A stretch of 64,000 nucleotides of DNA from Hyaloperonospora brassicae (lineage: Eukaryota > Oomycota > Peronosporomycetes > Peronosporales > Peronosporaceae). A model generated the notes under the pieces. It did no database searches. It saw only the letters and a program-made list of their open reading frames with translations, and was not told the DNA's origin. Every line of letters begins with the position of its first letter. Within the stretch, counting starts at the first letter, position 1. Position numbers and translations under genes: made by a program. The stretch is from contig CANTFL010001058.1 in assembly GCA_947650285.1 (NCBI GenBank), forward strand, positions 1 to 64,000, read 5' to 3'. Shown piece by piece: positions 16,193-28,679 of the stretch.

Positions 16193-16255
16193 TTGAGCAT
16201 AAGCGTTGTTGATTTCTTCTCAACCTGAGACGAAATCAACAACGCTAATGCCCAA
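16193..16255. repeat. 23-bp inverted repeat (hairpin)
   Basis: The arms 16193-16215 and 16233-16255 match as reverse complements at 21 of 23 positions around a 17-nt loop. Part of the arm (TAAGCGTTGTT) also occurs as a direct repeat 57 bp upstream, near 16143. It is compatible with a foldback or MITE remnant at the edge of the AT-rich domain. Confidence 0.65.
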
Positions 16256-17763
16256 AGTAATCGGGTTCCTATTGTAGCACAGCTTAGCATTTTATATGAA
16301 TACCGAGTCTTGACGATAGCCTCGAGCCGTACTTCAACCTAGCTTGAGTTGAGTAAAATTCATAGAAGGTTATAGCTTTATTGTAGGCTGACGAATACCT
16401 ACCCGCCGATTATGGAGCAGTTTGCGATCGTCCAAGTTTAAGAAAGCTCCACTCTCCCGGTTGTATTGGCGTCGATGAAAGATAAACACGACACGATCTT
16501 CTTAACGTAGACGCTAAACGAAAGTGGAATGCAGCAGACTGGCTTACTCAATATACATTTTCAGCCATGTTCCTTCGACATGATTATCTATCAAGCGTCT
16601 TAAAGCTGAGGTCTGAAGCAGTCATTCAATCGGTAGCCGTGGTCAATTGAGATGTACATAGAACACAGTTGCCTGCACTGCAACGAAAGTGATACTCGAC
16701 GGTAGTACTTGTGCGCTTTACTGTGCTCGCAAATTACTATCTATTTCCCTTCAAACACCATTTACACCCGATGTTTTTCGTCCACAATTCGCTAAGCAAC
16801 CGGAAACAACAAGGTCAGTAATGAACCGGGTACGACAGCTCCAAACAGTGGCGCAAACAGCAGTCTATCAGACACAACCGGTTAGAAACCGACATTACGG
16901 AAGGAGCGAATGCGCCTGAAAGGGCGTGTGAAAACGGTCGGAGGAATGACTGACGACTTATGGTTGAAGGATAGTTGGTCGGGCAGCCTATTGCGATATA
17001 CCAAACGACATATATCAGTTTGAGTGGACAGGAGCGATCGCGAGCAAGGTTCGTAAGCGCGTTAGATAATCTAGACGGATAGCACAGGAGCAAGAAGCAG
17101 GACAGATTTTATTTACCGCAGCGCGATCGACTTCTTCTACATATACATGTATTCCGCAGTTACTTGGCGGCTGGATGTAAGAGGCACCGTGACAGAACAC
17201 GATCTAGATGGTGCGTCGAATATTTTGACACGTGTACTCTCGCCAAATCCTCAATCGCATCAATTTCACATCACGCAAGCGTTAAATAGGCTTGGTGAAA
17301 ATGCAGTGGACCTCCTTGCTACGGGCAGATATGTCCGCACTTGACAAACTCTACCCCGTCACGCACTCGAAGCCTAATCTCAATATTGAGCACATTTACC
17401 CATCGCTTCATCTCCCGCCAGCACACAGACAGCAAGTCGTATCGTGGTCATCCTTAAACAAGGGCAAGGTAAATCGGAAAGAAAGAGCAAAGTGTTTTGT
17501 GCTCGAGTTAAGTTCTGGTTCTAAATAACATCTAGTTTTCATAATATTTAGATGCGTAACACACGTATCAACTGCCGGTAGATTTTGTCCGAAATCACTA
17601 GCTCCCAGTTCTTAGCAGCATACTTTGTGGCCTTCCTTAGCGATAGTCAGGAAGTTACGACACCCGGAGGTCCATGCCCGAATGAGTGTAACCGAACATT
17701 ACACCGAACGGTGACCGATTGATTGTTCTTGTCGCTCGGATCCGATACTGTAAGCACTTGAAC
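16256..17763. other. AT-rich stretch, nothing recognised
   Basis: About 1.5 kb with short overlapping frames only. No motif of a known family was found. Confidence 0.4.
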
Positions 17764-18209
17764 TGTAACGGGATGAGCCCGTTACATAGAAATTGATATC
17801 TTTGTATCATTTTTTGAGCATTACCTATTTCGATAATGTTCAATTGAAATTACTCGTAAGGAGTAAGGTTGAAGGAATATTACCCTCGAGGGTAATATTT
17901 CTTTATGAGTTGCCCCACCTGATAGTTGATGTTCACATTACATCGACCAGATTATCCATTCATCGCTGCTGGACGCGCACAATGGGTAATGAGCAAGAAG
18001 CCTACATAGGAGATTGTAGTTTAATAAAGTTAGCTCAAGACAAAAGATGGTTTAGTAAGAAAGATAACTATATTAAATACAGTTCTACTTTTTACCGTTG
18101 ACAGAGCTTTCGAGTTCTACCTTCTCCGCTGCCTTTCCTCACGCCGCGCGTACGTGACGTCGGGTGCACACAACCTCGTGTCGAATTGACACAAGGCAAG
18201 CTCCGTTAC
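17764..18209 (+). mobile_element. Solo LTR of the Ty3/Gypsy family
   Basis: It starts TGTAACGGGATGAGCC, like the other LTRs in the window (TGTAACGGGGTGAGCC). It then keeps the same order of blocks: CGCTGCTGGACGCGC, GCAATGGGT-like, ACAGAGCTTTCGAGTTCT and GTACGTGACGTCGGG, ending near CCGTTAC. No internal region follows, so recombination between two LTRs probably removed it. I see no clear target-site duplication, so the right end is uncertain by a few bases. Confidence 0.75.
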
Positions 18210-18925
18210 TTACATAAACCGATAATTGTTGCTGTAGTCAATATGTGGATGCTATTTGTCGCCTGTCTGCATCAGATAATTATGTCGCCACTATGCAAGT
18301 AGATAATATGCTTCCAAGTTTTGCGTTCACGCACGATTGAGGAGACATGTCAACCTTGTACAGCACTAGCCCAGCAAAAAGGCAGACGGGGAAGCTGAAC
18401 AAAATCAGTCGATCAGCCGCCTAAGCATATCACATCGTGCCCACAGCACCGATGATACTGTCAATTCTAATAATTCTTATATATAATGCTATGCATATTT
18501 GCGAAACTTTCGTACAGGTATTACGGTACCTACACGCAGATACGTCGACCTGTTCCTAAAAATTATCGAATAATAATTTTAAATCTACCAAATTTCCAAA
18601 AAAATCTGGGCAAAAGATTTTTTAAATCAACGTGATTTTAAAACATTTTTTTTAATTCGTGGAGAAATAGCTGAGGGGCTAAAAGCGGTAGACGGAAAAT
18701 TTGTTTGAAAAATTTCTATGGATACAGGTCGAAGGGAGAGGCTAAATACACCCATCATTATTGCTAAATACACCACCGCCTATCCATTAGACTTAATATT
18801 TATATGGCAACCGTTGTATCCCATTCAGGCCACGTCACTTCGAATATTGCAGGATAAGCTGATCAGATCTGCACCTGTAATGGTCCCAGGCCACGCTAAT
18901 TCAATTAAATAACATAATATGGTAA
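18210..18925. other. AT-rich stretch, nothing recognised
   Basis: Low-complexity AT-rich DNA with poly-A and poly-T runs near 18550-18660. No gene seen. Confidence 0.5.
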
Positions 18926-19252
18926 TCAAAAATGCACCCGCGGTTTAACACTACAACCGTAGATAAAAGATGATGGTCCTTCAGGTGCTACAGCAAAGCT
19001 TACGTATGTAATTTTCCACCAAGTTCCTTTATCTTTTCTATCTAAACGATATTGTGGACATCCTCGGCACTGATAAGGACACCCGCATCTTTTAACTGGT
19101 TTACAATAACCTGTAATAATCACATACAGACAAAAAAACAGATAACGGCCTACTGTGTATGACTTCGACACGCACACATACCCGTGAAACAGCTCCATCC
19201 TGATGCATCTGGACAACCTTAGAATTAATATCGTCAATTTATCTCGTCGCAC
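18926..19252 (-). pseudogene. Possible relic of a MULE-type transposase zinc-binding domain
   Basis: The minus-strand frame holds KRCGCPYQCRG, then a run ending KGTWWKI. This resembles the 'GCPF..RG...dgtW.v' pattern of the FAR1/SWIM-type N-terminal domain in MULE transposases. There is no catalytic domain and the frame ends without homology. The similarity is by eye only and may be chance. Confidence 0.25.
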
Positions 19253-19529
19253 GTCGCGCCGCCGTTGCCGCTGAGAGCATGATCTTGCTGATGCAACGAG
19301 AATTGCCGGTGTATCAGTTTTCCACTTAAATCGTTGACCAGGTACTTTTTTCGGTTTTTTTTGTCATACATGATCACGAGCTCGCATGAACAGCCGACCA
19401 TTTCTGTCCGCGATCTCGCATTGACGTGTGACGAGTATGAACTCTCCTATCACGTTTTTTCTTGCCAACATGTGAGATATTGCGCTTGGGATTCATCGAA
19501 CAGCCGCTAGATACACTAATAGAAAATCC
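19253..19529. other. Short spacer between transposase relics
   Basis: AT-rich spacer with no feature seen. Confidence 0.4.
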
Positions 19530-19994
19530 TCAGCGTACGGCGTCCTGCTTTAAAGCCTCTACAGCCGTCTTTTGACTGGCAAAAGGCCCGACCAGTGAAT
19601 CTTCTGCACAGATCCATGTGAAATCGGCGGCGGCAGGATTATGGCCAGCATCAACTAAGGACCTAAACTTATATTCAGCGACGACAGAATTAGTATCAGC
19701 ATCAACAGTCGTAGCAGTGGCAGCAGAAGCAGTGGATGTGGACAGAATTAATATCAGCATTAACGACCGTAGGAGTGGCAGAAGCAGTAGTGGAGGTGGA
19801 TGAAGGGATCGCAATCTCGATGGCTGTCGATTTGGACAGCACTGAGTCCGCCACTTATACATTCGAAGCTGAAGACGCTCGCGGACGATTGTATTGAAAG
19901 GGTGAAAAATGTCCATGCCAAGTGACTGGAAGATGTGCGTCGCGTTTGCTGTCAAGGCAAGTATCAGGCAACCATGTTCGCAGCAGATGTTCAT
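19530..19994 (-). pseudogene. Relic of a pogo/Tigger-like DDE transposase
   Basis: Near its start the minus-strand frame reads ALTANATHIFQSLGMDIF. This fits the 'LPANSTHLLQPLDVAVFGPFK' block that follows the second catalytic Asp in the DDE_1 superfamily of pogo-type transposases. The QPLD signature is changed (QSLG) and the upstream catalytic region is missing or split by an intron-like boundary near 19996. The frame after this block is Ser/Thr/Ala-rich and unassigned. It is clearly older than the pogo element at 51938. Confidence 0.5.
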
Positions 19995-22900
19995 CGACTC
20001 TAAAAAAACAAAACCCCAGTTGAACTAAAAATGAGATCGAATATAATGGTAAAAACTTATGCAGGGATAACCAATATTTGAATTCGTGAGCAGCCCTTCT
20101 GTCAGATGCCCGCTTTGCTGATCCTGCACCTCCTGATAACCGTATGTAACGGAACGGACGACGTCCGCGCGACCTCTACGTACAATTCACCATTGCGCGG
20201 TCTCATAAGATCACTCGCGTCATCTTGCTCCTCTTAGTGCCATCGGCGCACCACCATCTGATTTGTTATAAGATTTGTTTAGCATGCCGAAAATACTTCA
20301 TTTATTTACATCTTCATTAGTTAAACAATAACATTTCTCTGAACTCAGCAAATCGTGCATTAAACCGGTTATTAACTCATCTGCCAATAACATTGCCAGA
20401 ATCAATTTTTTTATATTTTTTGGACAGTAATCAGTATCGTGCACTGAAGTGGTACCGTGCACTGAATTAGTCGTTTATGCTATAGTATTATTTTTGACAG
20501 TATGAAGCATATTTAATTTTAGAAATATTAATGTCAAGGTTAAAGAAAAACAAAGGAAGATAAATTCTTTCTGCTTTGACACAAGACCAGTGCTTTAATC
20601 ACAAAATGCGTTAAACAGCTTTTTGTTCCTTTAAATGCCATGGCGACGTTTTGGATCTGCTGACGGACATATTTCTCTAGACCAATTTGATGCATATGGT
20701 ATCTTCGTACGCTTTTTGTTTATATCAAAATCATTATCAATGTTTGAAATGATTCTCTTTCTGTACCAAATTACATATTCGAACGAGGATTGTAAAAAGA
20801 ACTTATCAGGATAAGCAATTTTTCGACACAAATTTTATCTTAAAAGGCGAAAGTCAAATTGCAATCTTGCGATGAGAAGGGCTAACGCAATTAATTTCGA
20901 CTAATATACAATCACAAAAATTGTCGGAGTGTTTTTAATGGCCATTTAAGTATTACAGAGCGAATTTGGCGTCGGATATCCTAGTATATGCGATAAAATA
21001 ATTGATAGAGCCAATTGTTGACCAACCAGATAACTGGCATTATTATATAAAAAAGGTTGACAACTAGAACCTAGTCCTTAATGTTCAATCTTGAACCGAT
21101 GATAAACTCATTATTCTGAAGCACGACACGATATATTTCCGCCCTAAACCGAGTAATGATTTCTTTTCCAGCTCTCACAACACTTTTTTATTCATTTTCA
21201 CCTATCAGAAATGCCGCCTGGTGTTTGAAATGTGAAGGTTTGAAACGCCATTGATGTAAATTTCATGACTGTGATCCTAGCCATTTTTGCACAATAACTA
21301 TTTTTGTACATCGGATTATGCATACCAGTGAGCAGGAGCAACATTCAAGCGCTATCCATATACGCAACTGGCCAATTTATTGGCTATGCGACATGTGTAT
21401 GATATTAATGACGGCGTTTAAATTATTGGACAAATATTTTAGTGTAAAAAAATTGGGTAATAGGTGTATAAACAACAACGCCATGCTCCTTTTTTCATTT
21501 CGTACCGCCTGGCTTGGTAAACGCTATTTTTTGAAGGGGTAAGATAGGCAACAAATGATAGTCCCATGTCCTTACTATAACAATATAAAGAGGGAAAGAG
21601 AAGAAGTATTAACACTTCAAGTTTACCGAAAAAGTCGCGACCCATACTAAAATTGCCTGTGAAATTCTTTGTCAAGGCATTTGTATCTCGAAAAATATGT
21701 AAGGAAGAATAGCATATTCTATTATATACACCAATGAAACATACTAGACTAAATAGTTAAAGAATTTAATTCGACAATAGAATGATGAAGTAGATACACA
21801 GATTTTATACGCGAGCTTTTGACTTCAACATGTGTCTATGTCACTTTGTCAAATGCCCTGTTCCTCGTACTATGTAGAAGGACTGTCACGATATGTGTTA
21901 GATATGCATCATGACGTAATCTATATTCAGGGTCATGCGGTATCGATTATGAGTTTCTATTAGGCATAAGTCTCATACTGCATCTCTCAATTAAATTGGG
22001 TGGTTTGGTAATCGCATACACTAGACATTTTTAAGAGTTAATCGTTTGTGATAAGTAAATCATGTATCTCCACGCCTAATTTGTAATTCGTCGCTATGGT
22101 CGTCAAAATTAGTAATGATTATTCGTTTTATGACTCTCCACGTGTATTCTTCATACAATTTACAACTGTGAAGAAGGTACCTAGCAGGATATAACAACCA
22201 AGACTCACGTTTAAATTGAGATTATATGTACAAAAAATATAAACCAAGGGTAATGATCAACAACATTGTAGGTTTGTCATAGCTTCTTTAAAAGTCCTAA
22301 TATAATACTATGGATGCTTAGATATACATAAATGGCATTTTTTACTGACACGTGACTACAATAGTGCAACAAATCTCCAATCGAATTTTTATATTGAATC
22401 CGATACGCAGAAGTCAGATTTTTTGCAGTATTTGTTGTCTGGTCACTCCTTCAAAATCGAAATATGTGAAATAGAAAATACGTTATGTGTGAAACAAACC
22501 AGGAAAAATAATGAATGCTAAAATAAGCCGTCCGAGTGAATGCGCGACGGTCAGCTGTCATATTTTGTTATGCATAAAGGAAATTTACGCTTATGTACAC
22601 AATATGCTCGTGTGAGCGATACGGAAAGTGTATCAGCGGTACCATTGCAAAACATTCTCAAAGATTTTATTCTTTGCACTTAAGACCTCAATACCCTTAA
22701 TAACCTTAATATGGTTGTATGGTTATGTATTTATAAATAGGTTTCGAACCGTTCATTGACGCATGCTTTTGACTAATATCAATACTAACCTTTGTAAGAT
22801 ATATTCAAACAAAGTGGTTTCTTATTTAACTCATTCGTGCGTGTACCACCGTCTATATAGATTTTCATTGCTACGAAAATTTGTTTTACCATCTCTGATA

Positions 22901-24402
22901 GTTGGCTTGAACGACCCGCCCTACTTATCAATTGATAAATATGCCATTTTAGCATGTTCTAGTACTTCTTTTAAAGAACTTAGTTTATATATTTCAGTTT
23001 TTACTAATCATCAATGTCGTCTTATTCTAAAACCTTTAACTTCCTACGCCGTGTTTTATCGTGAAACATATTAAACACACGTAATAGGTCACACGACATG
23101 TTGGTCATTTTGTTTATAGGGTCTAAAACTATTTCTTACAAAAGAATGCCCTCCTTACGATGGATAAAGTAGAAAGAGACCAATTTCCGTTAATTATGCT
23201 TCTTTTCGTTTAATATACAAATTTTAAGCATTTAAAGCTTTTTGGGCTATTGTGTTGCTGCTAATGCTATAATACAAAAATTGCGGGAAAAAGCCTGATT
23301 CAGCCACTGGTTTCTTCAATGCAGCTATAAAAACTTGATAATGCTATAATACGAAAATTGCGGGAAAACGCCTATTTCAGCCACTGGTTTCTTCAATCCA
23401 GCTATATAAACTTGCTTTAGATGCGGGAGATATGCGTGGCTAAAATAATCTTTAGGTTAGAGCTACTTTATAGATATATAGTATCATTTGCTATGCACTT
23501 CGAGTGAAGGTGACCACGAATATAGTGTTCTAATGATTGGCAAGACTTGAAGACAAAGATACTAGAATAGGGGTCTTCCCCTTTGGCAATCACATAACAA
23601 AGTACTAATTTTACGACGGTTTTACTTACGAATAACACATTGTGTTCGCTGGCGATATATTGACAACAGGTGAAACAGGTAAATCGAATTTGTTGCATGT
23701 AGCATACTTCAATCGCCCTGAAAATGTTTTAAAAGAATCGTTAAAACTTCACTCACGTATGCATAGAGAGATCAAAATAAAAGGACGAGTTATAGATAAT
23801 CTATTAATTCGAGAGAGCAGTATGTAATACAGCTAATTAATTTTATTTAAAAGAATCAAAGGATTTTTAACTGGATGGTTAAAGCATTACTTAAGATTAA
23901 TCAACCATCACTCGTATCGCGTCTTTTGTAATATCGACCCTTGAATTCCTATACCTTTATAATGCTGGTTGTTTGGGAGGTGAGCGCTAAAATGATAAGC
24001 ATGTGCTAGTCTAAGCTGATCTTCTCAGTTCCAAAATGCCTTCCAAATATTGGTTATTATAAGCAAGCATATCAAAAACAACTTCTAAACTTTCTTTACG
24101 ACTACGTTAAATTGCAAAACAATTTGATGAATAAGAGCTTTACTTGTACTATTGTAAATGATTTTATCAGTCTTTTAAGACATAAATGTAAGCAATGACA
24201 TTTATTGATGTCACTGTTATACATTAAGCCCACCACTACTGTGACGTATGTAGCTATTTCATCAATCGATGCAACAATATGTATATGATATTTTGATGAT
24301 TGAATAAGATATACTCATAGTAATAGTGTGAAAATATGCCACAACATAGTTTTTTTGTTTTAGACACATAATGACTATTAAATTAAACAGCATCGAATTA
24401 TC
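19995..24402. other. AT-rich gene desert
   Basis: About 4.4 kb of AT-rich DNA. Open frames stay near 60-100 codons and show no family motif, including 22763-23074 (+). One tandem duplication is annotated separately. Confidence 0.5.
23262..23414 (+). repeat. Two-copy tandem duplication, 77-bp unit
   Basis: Copies at 23262-23338 and 23339-23414 are nearly identical. Both start TAATGCTATAATAC, contain CAGCCACTGGTTTCTTCAAT and end in a CAGCTATA...AACTTG stretch. They differ at a handful of positions. No coding function is seen. Confidence 0.85.
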
Positions 24403-24760
24403 CATTACGGGGCTTGGAATGATCTTCAAATGTATATTATATGACCTTATTTTATTGGAGGTCACTTTGATGTGTGTATTTTTATATGATATCTGTAAAT
24501 GGACGCGCGCAATGGGTTGTGAGCAACAAACCTACAAAGGAGATTGTAGTATAACATAGTTAGATGAAGGCAAATATGGTTTGTTAAGAAACATTACTAT
24601 AAAAAATAAAGCTCTACTTTTCCCTTAGACAGAGCTTTCGAGTCCTGCCTACTTCCTCGCGCTTCCCCAGCCACGTGCACGTGACGTCGGGAGGACATAG
24701 ACTTGTGCTTCATTAGCACAAGGTGTTACCTGTCATCTGGTAAGCGCATGCCCCAATAAA
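24403..24760 (+). repeat. 5' LTR of copy A
   Basis: The start is eroded (CATTACGGGGCTTGG against TGTAACGGGGTGAGCC). The shared blocks GGACGCGCGCAATGGGT, ACAGAGCTTTCGAGTCCT and GTGACGTCGGG follow in order. It ends directly before the primer binding site and is shorter than the other LTRs, so it probably carries deletions. Confidence 0.7.
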
Positions 24761-24778
24761 CCTGGTAGCACATCTTAG
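24761..24778 (+). other. Primer binding site of copy A
   Basis: CCTGGTAGCACATCTTAG abuts the LTR. The matching position in copy B reads CCTGGTAGCACCTTGTAG. TGGTAGC suits pairing with the CCA end of a tRNA; which tRNA cannot be settled here. Confidence 0.65.
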
Positions 24779-24810
24779 TCCGTCTAACAACCACGACCAA
24801 TTCATTTAAC

Positions 24811-25720
24811 ATGAACATGTTGGATGAGGAGGAGATCTTTCTCGCTCCGCGTGAAGGCTATAACCATTTGAGTGACATCGAATGAAGTGCGTTAGGACGT
24901 ATGATCTCTACCGTAGGCGAAACCACCATTAGCGCCATGTTGGAGTCGCTTGACAGAGGTCAAGAACATGCCGCAATAGCCAGGTTCATTGCAAATGAAC
25001 TTGTTGTCGAAAGAGAAAAGACAGCCTTGCTTCCCAGCAAGGCTCTTAACATACCGAGCAGTTGAGAGCACTCGGTGCTCAAAAGACAGAGATGTTTGGA
25101 CAGTATCGATACAATACTGCTGTGGGCGGGACGACACACACGCGTAGTCTTGGAATCTTGAAGGTCGATATCTCCAAGTACAGAGGAGTCGAGGGAGACT
25201 CCCTGTTGAGATGGTTCGTCGAACTCGACCTGGCCACGAAGGCAAGTCGTATCGACGACGATCAACTCAAATTTTCTTCAGCCCACTTGGCAGGACGTGC
25301 CAAGACTTGGGTATTAGGGCTGTAGATGAGCGACCCATATGCTTTTAAGTCGATGAAGGCTTTCAAACCCGACTCAAATAATCGCTTGAACCGCCTCGGG
25401 CTGAGTTCAGGGCTCTATCTGAGCTCCTGAAACTTAAGCAGGGTAAGCGTAATATGCGCTCTTATGCTCAGCATATACGACTCCTCTCTAGGAGATTTAC
25501 TGCTAACCCTGTAAATGAACACACGTTGAAAACTATGTTCATGCAAGGGCTTGCAGATGATTTCTGTCAGAAACTGTCTGTTCAGATAGGGGTTGGATAC
25601 GCTTAAAATATCTACCTTAGCAGCGGGACAGGAGTGCTTTAGCATGAGCCTGTCTCATGTTAGGTCGAAATCTTATTATCCTCCAAGGTGCCAAGAGGAT
25701 AGAGGTCTAGAATAAATTGA
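24811..25720 (+). pseudogene. gag of copy A, degenerate
   Basis: It begins near ATGAACATG, as in copy B. The best-kept part is 25062-25325 (VGGTTHTRS...ILKVDISKYRGVEGDSL...AGRAKTWVL), a gag capsid-like segment that also occurs in copy B. Several stops interrupt it and the nucleocapsid zinc knuckle is not readable in this copy. Confidence 0.65.
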
Positions 25721-26029
25721 CCCCTCTTACGTTCAGGTGTGGTAGTGCCCCTCGACCAGTGCCTATTTGTACTGATCGAAGCGACCGAACGCTTGCCATA
25801 AGAGCAACGGACGTAGGTCTGACACTGTCGTGAAATAGAAACAGTGAAGCGGACCACTAAAACATAGATGGGTTCTGTAGGAGCGGAGCGCCCTGATACT
25901 CCAGCAACATCAAAAGAAGTTGCAAATCTCTTGACGAAGGTTTCTCCCGGCGCGCAGTCTCTGTGTGTATCTTCATCTATGGATGAGGTATCACTCATCC
26001 CTTTGAAATTTCAAGTGACATAGAATTTG

Positions 26030-26240
26030 TCACTTCTCACTCTATTTGACTGTGGGGCGTCGAACAATTTTGTTCGTATCCAGAAATTAAAGGGTCGTAG
26101 GCTTAGGTTCGTTGAGCGCGACATCCCTTCACGCAATTGATGGTGCTCCTTGCCACAGGCGCATCGATACACGTGAATAAAGGAGTGGTAGGAACTTACT
26201 ACACGTTAGAGGACGAATAGAAGGATGTTGGCTTCATCGT
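26030..26240 (+). pseudogene. Aspartic protease of copy A, degenerate
   Basis: The active-site segment reads LFDCGASNNFVR, with Cys in place of the usual Thr or Ser after the catalytic Asp. FVERDIPS follows. Copy B has the same DCGA motif. Stops follow. Confidence 0.6.
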
Positions 26241-27279
26241 CCTGGATCTGTATGACAAGCTCGACGTCATCCTAAATTCGCATTGGCTCAGAAGTTACGG
26301 GCCAAGAATAAGCTGGCAGCATCGATCCATCAAGATACTTGCCGTTTGGCCATTAGATAGCCATCTGATGAACATCTTGTAATGCCCGCAAGCGTGTTGT
26401 TGTACTGCGAGTGAGTGCGATGGCCTCACTTGTGGTACGGTCATTGGTACGAATAAACAAGACTCCATAGTAAATGATGACTACAATGTATAGCAAGCTC
26501 CCGGCGACTGTGCGAATGCACAGGTGACGCTGACGGTTCACCACCGGAAGATGAGTGGACTGGAACAGGGATGCATACAGGGAAAAGGCAGTATCCGAGA
26601 ACGAAGAAACTAGTTGCCGCTGGTCGGCAACACGGAGGTCACAGGTAGACTAGGAAGTCGACTATAGACGATCGTTACCTGACTAACGTTGCGCAGGCAC
26701 TGTTAGAAGACGTGGAGTAAAAGAGTCTCCACATAAGTGAGGAAGAAGTTTCTCAAGTAGTTTATGCTAAGGGAGAGAGTCCCGAGCATCCTGTGAATGT
26801 GACTTTCCAGGAATAAACTGGGAGATTAAATGTCGTGTTCAATGACGGATCAAGCGTAGACGCTTATACGCTTGATCTGATTGTGCCTCCAAAGTTAAAT
26901 TCGGAGATAACTCAAATGTCAACGCTAGAACCGAAACGGTTCTTGCGTGATCTGCGTAGTAGAAAATTCAAGCAGGTCTGTGTACTCGTCCCTGAGAACG
27001 AGTAACTTCACCGATATTCAATCGGCAATGGTGATACTGAAAACGAACGAGCTCTCAGCAACTTATCGATGGACGAATATGTCATCGATGAGAAGGCTCG
27101 GATAGAGCGATCTCCATCTCAATCCTGAGAGTAGCTCCAAAAAAATCCTTTGTATAAGTATTCGATTGAATTCGAAGATGTGTTCCTGAATCCTTACCTT
27201 GCGAGCTGCCTAAGGACAAAGGCACTTGTCATGAGATCAAGCTTAAAACTGGGATCGAAGCACTGTGTCATAAAGCAGT

Positions 27280-27960
27280 GACCACTGCCTCGGGAACAAG
27301 TACCTGCGATCGATAAGTTCTTACTTGATCGCTTGGCTGCGGGCCATGACAAAAACAACTTCCCTCACAGCTCTCCGACCTTTTGTGTGCAAAAATACAC
27401 AGTAGAATGGCGGATATTGCACGCATTCGACAACGATGACGGATATTGCACGCAATCACAAACGGTACCGGCTAAGACGCAGATACTGAGGAAGAAGTGA
27501 TCATAGATGGTATGTCAAAGAGTAACATCTTCTCATCCATGGATCCGACGGATGACTTCTATCAGATCCTTATGCGTTCACGAGACATCCCATAGATAGC
27601 AGTGACCACCTCCATCGGTATGATGTGCGAGTAGCTAGTGCTACCACAGGGGATAAGTAACGCCCCTGCAACGTTCAACAGATGTGTGACAGATCTATTG
27701 AGATCGGTAAGGGATTTCGCACCAAGCTATTTCGACGATGTGAATGTTCATAACCCGGCTATGGACGGAAACGGCCGTGGGTGTTCAACAAACGCACGGT
27801 CGTCAGGTTTTTCAACTTATGCGTAAGTATAAATTTCACGCAAACTTCAAGATGTTTATATTTGTGGGTAGCGAATGACCACTTCTTGGGTGCATCGTGA
27901 GTAAACACGGCGTACGCCCTGATCCCGAAAAGATCAAGGAGATCACCAATTGGCGAGTCC
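27280..27960 (+). pseudogene. Reverse transcriptase of copy A, degenerate
   Basis: The pieces SSPTFCVQK, DGMSKSNIFSSMD, LPQGISNAPATFNRCV and SYFDDVNVHN line up with copy B and with Ty3/Gypsy reverse transcriptases. The catalytic box is YFDD. There are in-frame stops and frameshifts throughout. Confidence 0.7.
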
Positions 27961-28099
27961 CAGTCGATCTAAAGAGACTTCATAAGACCCTTGGCGTTGC
28001 GTCGTACTTGCGCAAGCACTCGCACATCACGACAAGATGACTGTGCGTCTTTCTTGTTTACTCAAGAAAAATGCGAAGTGGACATGGAACACTAATTTT

Positions 28100-28500
28100 C
28101 AGCGTTCTTTAAAGGTATCAAGCAAAGCTTGTTGAAATCGTCCATAATGGTGATTGACAACCTGGACAGACCATTCCATGTGGAACTGACACGCCAGCAT
28201 TTTGCGATCGGCTGTGCGTTGATGCAATTTGATACAGATGGAACTGAGAGTTTCATCCGCTATTAATCGCGTCATCTGCAAGCGGCTGAACGTAATTATC
28301 AAGTGCATGAAAAGGAACTTATTGCCATGAATTATGCACTGGATAAGTTTCGTGTCTATCGCTTAGGAGATAGACCGTTCATCGTCTGTACAGACCATGC
28401 ATCACTACGCAAGGCCTTAAACAGTCCACACGTCTAGCAGAGAATGGCGAGGTAGCAGTTCTTCTTTGCGGAGAACAACTTCTCCGTGGAATAAAGACCA
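28100..28500 (+). pseudogene. RNase H of copy A, degenerate
   Basis: Readable parts include RPFHVE, FAIGCALMQFDTDG, LQAAERNYQVHEKELIAMNY and FIVCTDHASLRKALNS, the standard Gypsy RNase H sequence. Stops interrupt the frame. Confidence 0.7.
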
Positions 28501-28679
28501 CGACGACTCATTGTCGTTGCTGATGAGCTATCGCTCCGCTCCCAATTTTTTGATGGCTGCGTACCATAACAGAGATGGCAACTCCACTGTTGCAACACTG
28601 GTGGCTATTACTTCGTCGTCAACACTGCTTGACGACATGAGGAAATCCTACGCACGTGATAAGGATCTCCTCCGATTGA

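Noticed and set aside
18926..19252. Secreted Cys-rich effector
   Set aside because: The Cys-rich segment has no signal peptide at a credible start and fits a transposase zinc-binding pattern better. No RXLR-type motif is seen.
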